This document shows, one piece after another, positions 60,873 to 64,000 of a stretch of DNA of 64,000 nucleotides (the first letter of the stretch is position 1; each line of letters starts with the position of its first letter). Below the pieces are notes generated by a model. It saw nothing but the letters and a program-made list of their open reading frames with translations, was not told where the DNA came from and made no database searches. This stretch comes from Paenibacillus caseinilyticus (GTDB lineage: Bacteria > Bacillota > Bacilli > Paenibacillales > NBRC-103111): assembly GCF_027533645.1 (NCBI RefSeq), contig NZ_JAQAGY010000023.1, positions 1-64,000 of the forward strand. Reading direction: 5' to 3'. Position numbers and translations under genes: made by a program.

Positions 60873-61823
60873 ATGCTGAATCGCAATGCGGAGGCTTTAT
60901 TCTGGGTAGGACGGTATATGGAACGGGCGGAGAATCACGCGCGGCTCATTGATGTTCATTATCACATCCAGCATGAAGGGGACTTCGCGGACGAGGAGCA
61001 CAAATGGGCCCGTCTCATCGATGCGCTCGGCGCCCGCTCCGATTATCTGCAGCAGTTTGGTACCTTCACTGAACGCGATGTGCTCTCGTTCATTACGCTC
61101 GATCGGGGGTACGTCAACTCCCTGTTCTCCTGTGTCAGCCGGGCGCGGACGAACCTCCGGACGCTTCGGGAGAAGCTGCCGGGCGAGCTGTGGGAAGTGA
61201 TGAACTCGTTCTACTTGTGGCTCGGCGAGAAGAAGGTGGCGGATATTTTGTGCGAGGCGCCTTTTCCGTTCTACAAAGGGATCAAGGAGCGCACGGCGAT
61301 GTTTCTCGGCATGGAACAGTCAGTGATGCTGCGGGAGAACGAGTGGCATTTCATCGAGAGCGGCCGGTTCTTGGAGCGCGCGGAGAATACGGTGCGGATT
61401 CTCCAATCGGTGATCCAGGCGATTGAGGGGGCGGGGGCACCGCCTTATCCGTACCTGCAGGCCGTGCTGAAGTCGGTCAGCGGGCACCAGTCGTTCCGCC
61501 GCCACTATGCCGATGCGGTTTCTGCGGAGCATATCATCCGCTTCCTGGTCGAATGCGAAGCCTTCCCGCGCTCGATCCGCTTCTCCTTCGCCAAGCTCGA
61601 GGAGCATTTGGCGGGGATTGAGCTGGATGACCGGGACGCGCAGCTCCCCCATGAGAAGGCCGTTCGTCAGGCTGCCAAAATCAGCGCGGAGCTGGCCTGC
61701 CTCGACGAAGAGATGTCGATGGAGGAGTCGGAGCGCCTTCTGGAGTATCTGATGAGCGGCGTCCAACGGCTCGGAAAGGGAATGGCGGCTACCTTTTTTC
61801 GGATCGAGGAGGCAACCGCATGA
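60873..61823 (+). CDS. alpha-E domain protein (DUF403)
   Basis: 316 aa all-helical protein. Start MLNRNAEALFWVGRYMERAENHARL is the family signature, with VSRARTNLRTLREKLPGELWEVM and FLERAENTVRILQSVIQ. It always travels with the ATP-grasp and transglutaminase-like proteins; its activity is unknown. AAAGGAG precedes the ATG. Its stop overlaps the next gene as ATGA. Confidence 0.93.
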   Translation: MLNRNAEALFWVGRYMERAENHARLIDVHYHIQHEGDFADEEHKWARLIDALGARSDYLQQFGTFTERDVLSFITLDRGYVNSLFSCVSRARTNLRTLREKLPGELWEVMNSFYLWLGEKKVADILCEAPFPFYKGIKERTAMFLGMEQSVMLRENEWHFIESGRFLERAENTVRILQSVIQAIEGAGAPPYPYLQAVLKSVSGHQSFRRHYADAVSAEHIIRFLVECEAFPRSIRFSFAKLEEHLAGIELDDRDAQLPHEKAVRQAAKISAELACLDEEMSMEESERLLEYLMSGVQRLGKGMAATFFRIEEATA

Positions 61824-62695
61824 AGATCGAAATCTCCCATGTGACCCGCTATACGTACGAAGATCAAGTCACGGACAGTGTCAATGAAATCCGCCTGACC
61901 CCCCGGACCAATGACCGCCAGTCGTGCTTCCACCATGAGGTCAGGGTAGAGCCGGGTACGCCGCTGTTCACCTATGAAGATTATTTCGGCAACCGGGTTC
62001 ACTCCTTCTCTGTGCATCAGCCGCACCGGGAGCTGATCATTCACGTGAAGGCCACCGTGACGACGATGGACCGGCACCAGGGCGAAGGTCTGCCGCAGCT
62101 GCCCCTCCATGAACAGCTTGCGCTGCTTGCGGGAGAGGAGTTCCAGAACCGTTATATCGAGTACCTGCTGCCGACCGGATATACGGAGGAGACGGCGGAG
62201 CTGCGGGCCTATGCGGCCCGCTATCCGCTGGAGGACGCGGGGCTGTACCCGTGGGTGAAGCGGCTGACGCGGGCCATTCATAGCGAGCTTACCTACGATC
62301 CGAGCGTGACCAGCGTGCATACGACGGCTCTGGAGACGCTGAAGCTGAAGAGGGGGGTATGCCAAGATTACGCGCATCTGATGATCGCGATCTGCCGCAG
62401 CCGCGGCCTGCCTGCCCGGTATGTGAGCGGGTACCACTTCGTGGGGGATCTCAGCGGGGGCAGCGCGGATTTCGAGCAGGCTTCGCATGCGTGGGTCGAG
62501 GTGCATATTCCCGGTACGGGCTGGCTCGGTTTTGACCCTACCAATAACGCCGAGGCGGGCTGGCGTTATATTAAGCTTGGCCATGGCAGAGATTACGCTG
62601 ACATCGTGCCGGTCAAGGGCGTCTACCGGGGGACAGGCCGTCAGAAGCTTGATGTCAGCGTCGACGTGCGCAGGCTTGGAGAGGAAGAAGTGTAG
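61820..62695 (+). CDS. transglutaminase-like cysteine peptidase family protein
   Basis: 291 aa, cytoplasmic. N-terminal beta domain (KIEISHVTRYTYEDQVTDSVNE) and transglutaminase core with catalytic Cys near 181 (LKRGVCQDYAHLMIAICRSRG), His near 224 (ASHAWVEVHI) and Asp near 238 (GFDPTN). These proteins cleave or form amide bonds. Coupled by ATGA to the alpha-E gene. Inferred to process the product or target of the ATP-grasp enzyme. Confidence 0.93.
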   Translation: MKIEISHVTRYTYEDQVTDSVNEIRLTPRTNDRQSCFHHEVRVEPGTPLFTYEDYFGNRVHSFSVHQPHRELIIHVKATVTTMDRHQGEGLPQLPLHEQLALLAGEEFQNRYIEYLLPTGYTEETAELRAYAARYPLEDAGLYPWVKRLTRAIHSELTYDPSVTSVHTTALETLKLKRGVCQDYAHLMIAICRSRGLPARYVSGYHFVGDLSGGSADFEQASHAWVEVHIPGTGWLGFDPTNNAEAGWRYIKLGHGRDYADIVPVKGVYRGTGRQKLDVSVDVRRLGEEEV

Positions 62696-62851
62696 AGCGG
62701 CGATGCGGTAGAAATATGGGCAAGGACAGGGGCAGCCGGGAGCGGCGTCCGGCTTTTGCTTTGCTGCTCGGCGGAGAGGTACTATGGAAAGTTAGTACTG
62801 CCGCGAAGGGACGGCAGGCGTTACAATCGTTACCAAGGATGGTGAACGATC

Positions 62852-63052
62852 GTGATGGTTGTTGTTTTTCTTTCGGCTTTGCTGCTGTTCTATCTTCTCT
62901 TTGCCGGGACGATCTCCCGCACGGCCGGGGAGGAAGGCGGCGATACGCTTGGAGACGTGCTGCACATCGGGGCGCTGGTGGCCTTGTGCTTGATGGTGGC
63001 GGGCCTCGGGCTGGCGGTTTATCTTATGAATGGCCTCGGGTGGCTGGCGTGA
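62852..63052 (+). CDS. small membrane protein with two helices (66 aa)
   Basis: Two hydrophobic helices (VVVFLSALLLFYLLFAGTI and ALVALCLMVAGLGLAVYLM) joined by an acidic polar loop (SRTAGEEGGDTLGDV). GTG 62852 and ATG 62855 are both possible; GGTGA lies upstream. A hairpin CTGCCG/CGGCAG (62799-62818) lies before it. 156 bp separate it from the transglutaminase gene, so operon membership is uncertain. Unrecognised. Confidence 0.6.
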   Translation: MMVVVFLSALLLFYLLFAGTISRTAGEEGGDTLGDVLHIGALVALCLMVAGLGLAVYLMNGLGWLA

Positions 63053-63097
63053 AGATGAGGTGGACAGCAGAAACCTGCCCTAAGGCACAATACCAAA

Positions 63098-63146
63098 AAC
63101 CATCCGCTGCTCACCTTACAGAATGGAGCGGCGGATGGTTTTTTTT
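63098..63146 (+). terminator. bidirectional Rho-independent terminator
   Basis: AACCATCCGCTGCTC (63098-63112) pairs with GAGCGGCGGATGGTT (63126-63140), followed by eight T on the plus strand and, from the other side, by TTTT on the minus strand. It serves both convergent genes. Confidence 0.9.
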
Positions 63147-63178
63147 GGTCGTGAACAAAATGGGAATGAGACCGTAGG

Positions 63179-64000
63179 CTAGGAAGAGCGGGGGCGGTCC
63201 GTATCCGGCAGGAAGCCGGCAGGCCGGGGCTCGACCTCAATATGATCGTCTTTGCGCGTGATTTCTTGAATCTCGATGCCGTTCTTCGCCAGGCTGGAGG
63301 CTACGGCCAGCTCGTCATGTCCCATAAAGACGTAGGAAGGATGGCCGTCCGTTTGCGTCAGCAGCTGCTCGGCTACCTGCAGCAGCTTCTCCATGGTGAA
63401 CGGCTTGCGGAGGAACTTCTCGCGGTCCTTCTCGCGGTAGCCCTCCGGCTGATCCAGGGCCGTCGAGACGATGATGGGCGTCCGGTAATACTGCGGATGG
63501 CGGTAGAGCTCGAGCAGGAAGTCCCAACCGCTCTTCGTGCCGTCGAGCAGGATATCGACGATGCACAGGCTCGGGCCCTCCCCCTGGCTCCGGTCCAGGA
63601 GCAGGATCGCTTCCTCCGCGGAACGGACATGGGTGACGGGGAGCTCGAGCCTGCCCAAGGCATCGCCGATCAGCTTGGCCAGGTTATCGTCATCTTCCAC
63701 AATCAGAATGCGGCCTTCCGAGAGCTCCACCGGAATGGAGGGAAGCCGGAAGGAGAAGGTCGTTCCTTCGCCCATAGCCGACTCGAACGTGATGGAGCCG
63801 TCGTGGGCCTCGGCGATTTCCTTGACGATCGAGAGCCCGAGCCCCGTCCCGCCAATCTGCCGGCGGTCCGAGTTGTCGACCCGGTAAAATTTGTTGAAGA
63901 GCTTATCTTTGGCGTCTTCGGGAATGCCCAGGCCGTAGTCTTGAACCTCCAGCACGGCCTCTCCCTGCTGCAGCGAGAGCTTGACATTCACCCGGTCGGC
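63179..64000 (-). CDS. hybrid histidine kinase/response regulator, C-terminal part
   Basis: The gene runs off the window end, so only about 273 C-terminal residues are seen. They contain the end of a HATPase domain (EVQDYGLGIPEDAKDKLFNK, GGTGLGLSIVKEIAEAHDG), a receiver domain (RILIVEDDDNLAKLIGD, phospho-Asp in LCIVDILLDGTKSGWDF, Lys in FLRKPFT) and a 60-residue tail after the receiver (GHDELAVASSLAKNGIEIQE) with no recognised fold. Kinase followed by an attached receiver is the hybrid type. The input domain lies outside the window. Confidence 0.88.
   Translation of the reverse strand, partial: ADRVNVKLSLQQGEAVLEVQDYGLGIPEDAKDKLFNKFYRVDNSDRRQIGGTGLGLSIVKEIAEAHDGSITFESAMGEGTTFSFRLPSIPVELSEGRILIVEDDDNLAKLIGDALGRLELPVTHVRSAEEAILLLDRSQGEGPSLCIVDILLDGTKSGWDFLLELYRHPQYYRTPIIVSTALDQPEGYREKDREKFLRKPFTMEKLLQVAEQLLTQTDGHPSYVFMGHDELAVASSLAKNGIEIQEITRKDDHIEVEPRPAGFLPDTDRPRSS

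Overview
The window is a G+C-rich stretch of a Gram-positive, endospore-forming chromosome, most like Paenibacillus (a large-genome species of the P. mucilaginosus type; inferred from gene content, not tested). Supporting signs are strong AAAGGAGG-type ribosome binding sites, a spo0M homologue, a YesMN-style kinase/AraC-regulator sugar system, a YhbIJ/YhcA-type efflux operon, the Firmicutes form of galT, and many Rho-independent terminators. No tRNA, rRNA, CRISPR array, intact insertion sequence or prophage was seen. Most of the window is ordinary accessory chromosome.

Layout. 0-10 kb: a very small reverse gene; an ArsR-like regulator fused to a degenerate GyrB-type ATPase domain behind a 32-bp palindrome; adenine deaminase; a small hydrophilic protein; cardiolipin synthase; an SMP-30 lactonase coupled to a small protein kinase; spo0M; and a solitary alpha-ketoacid dehydrogenase E1-beta gene behind an A+T-rich leader. 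10-19 kb: a Dps ferritin, then a sugar-uptake locus (histidine kinase, solute-binding lipoprotein, AraC-type response regulator, second solute-binding lipoprotein, two permeases; no ATPase, so a shared MsmX-type ATPase is likely). 19-29 kb: a secreted PQQ-type sugar dehydrogenase, a methyltransferase, and a multidrug efflux operon (two MarR regulators, two adaptors of different architecture, one 14-TM MFS pump, a secreted three-repeat protein). 28.7-36.5 kb: small membrane proteins, a hypoxanthine/uracil-DNA glycosylase-like enzyme, bluB, a FtsW/RodA-type protein, secreted proteins (one with a charged Lys/Glu/Asp tail, one with SH3-like repeats), two large hairpins and a small membrane gene split by a stop codon.

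36.9-49 kb: two DHA2-type exporters flanking two tiny overlapping reverse genes; a more A+T-rich AraC/hydrolase pair; a class A penicillin-binding protein with a four-copy 39-bp repeat in its cytoplasmic tail; an SDR dehydrogenase; RluF-type pseudouridine synthase. 48-56 kb: a divergent response regulator/7TMR-DISM kinase pair and a Leloir galactose operon (galK-galE-galT) divergent from an AraC regulator. 56-64 kb: small reverse genes including a DUF1540 protein, a MerR regulator with a tandem SRPBCC protein behind a MerR-type 19-bp-spacer promoter, and a three-gene operon (circularly permuted ATP-grasp, alpha-E, transglutaminase-like) behind a near-consensus sigma-A promoter. The window ends inside a hybrid histidine kinase.

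Best candidates for undescribed biology: the HTH-GyrB-like fusion and its operator, the ATP-grasp/alpha-E/transglutaminase operon (known as a conserved cluster, product unproven), and the kinase-lipoprotein-regulator sandwich of the sugar locus. Several small genes (at 49, 32625, 38863, 39014 and 56628, all on the minus strand) were found by reading intergenic DNA. All family assignments are by motif and resemblance; no database search was run.
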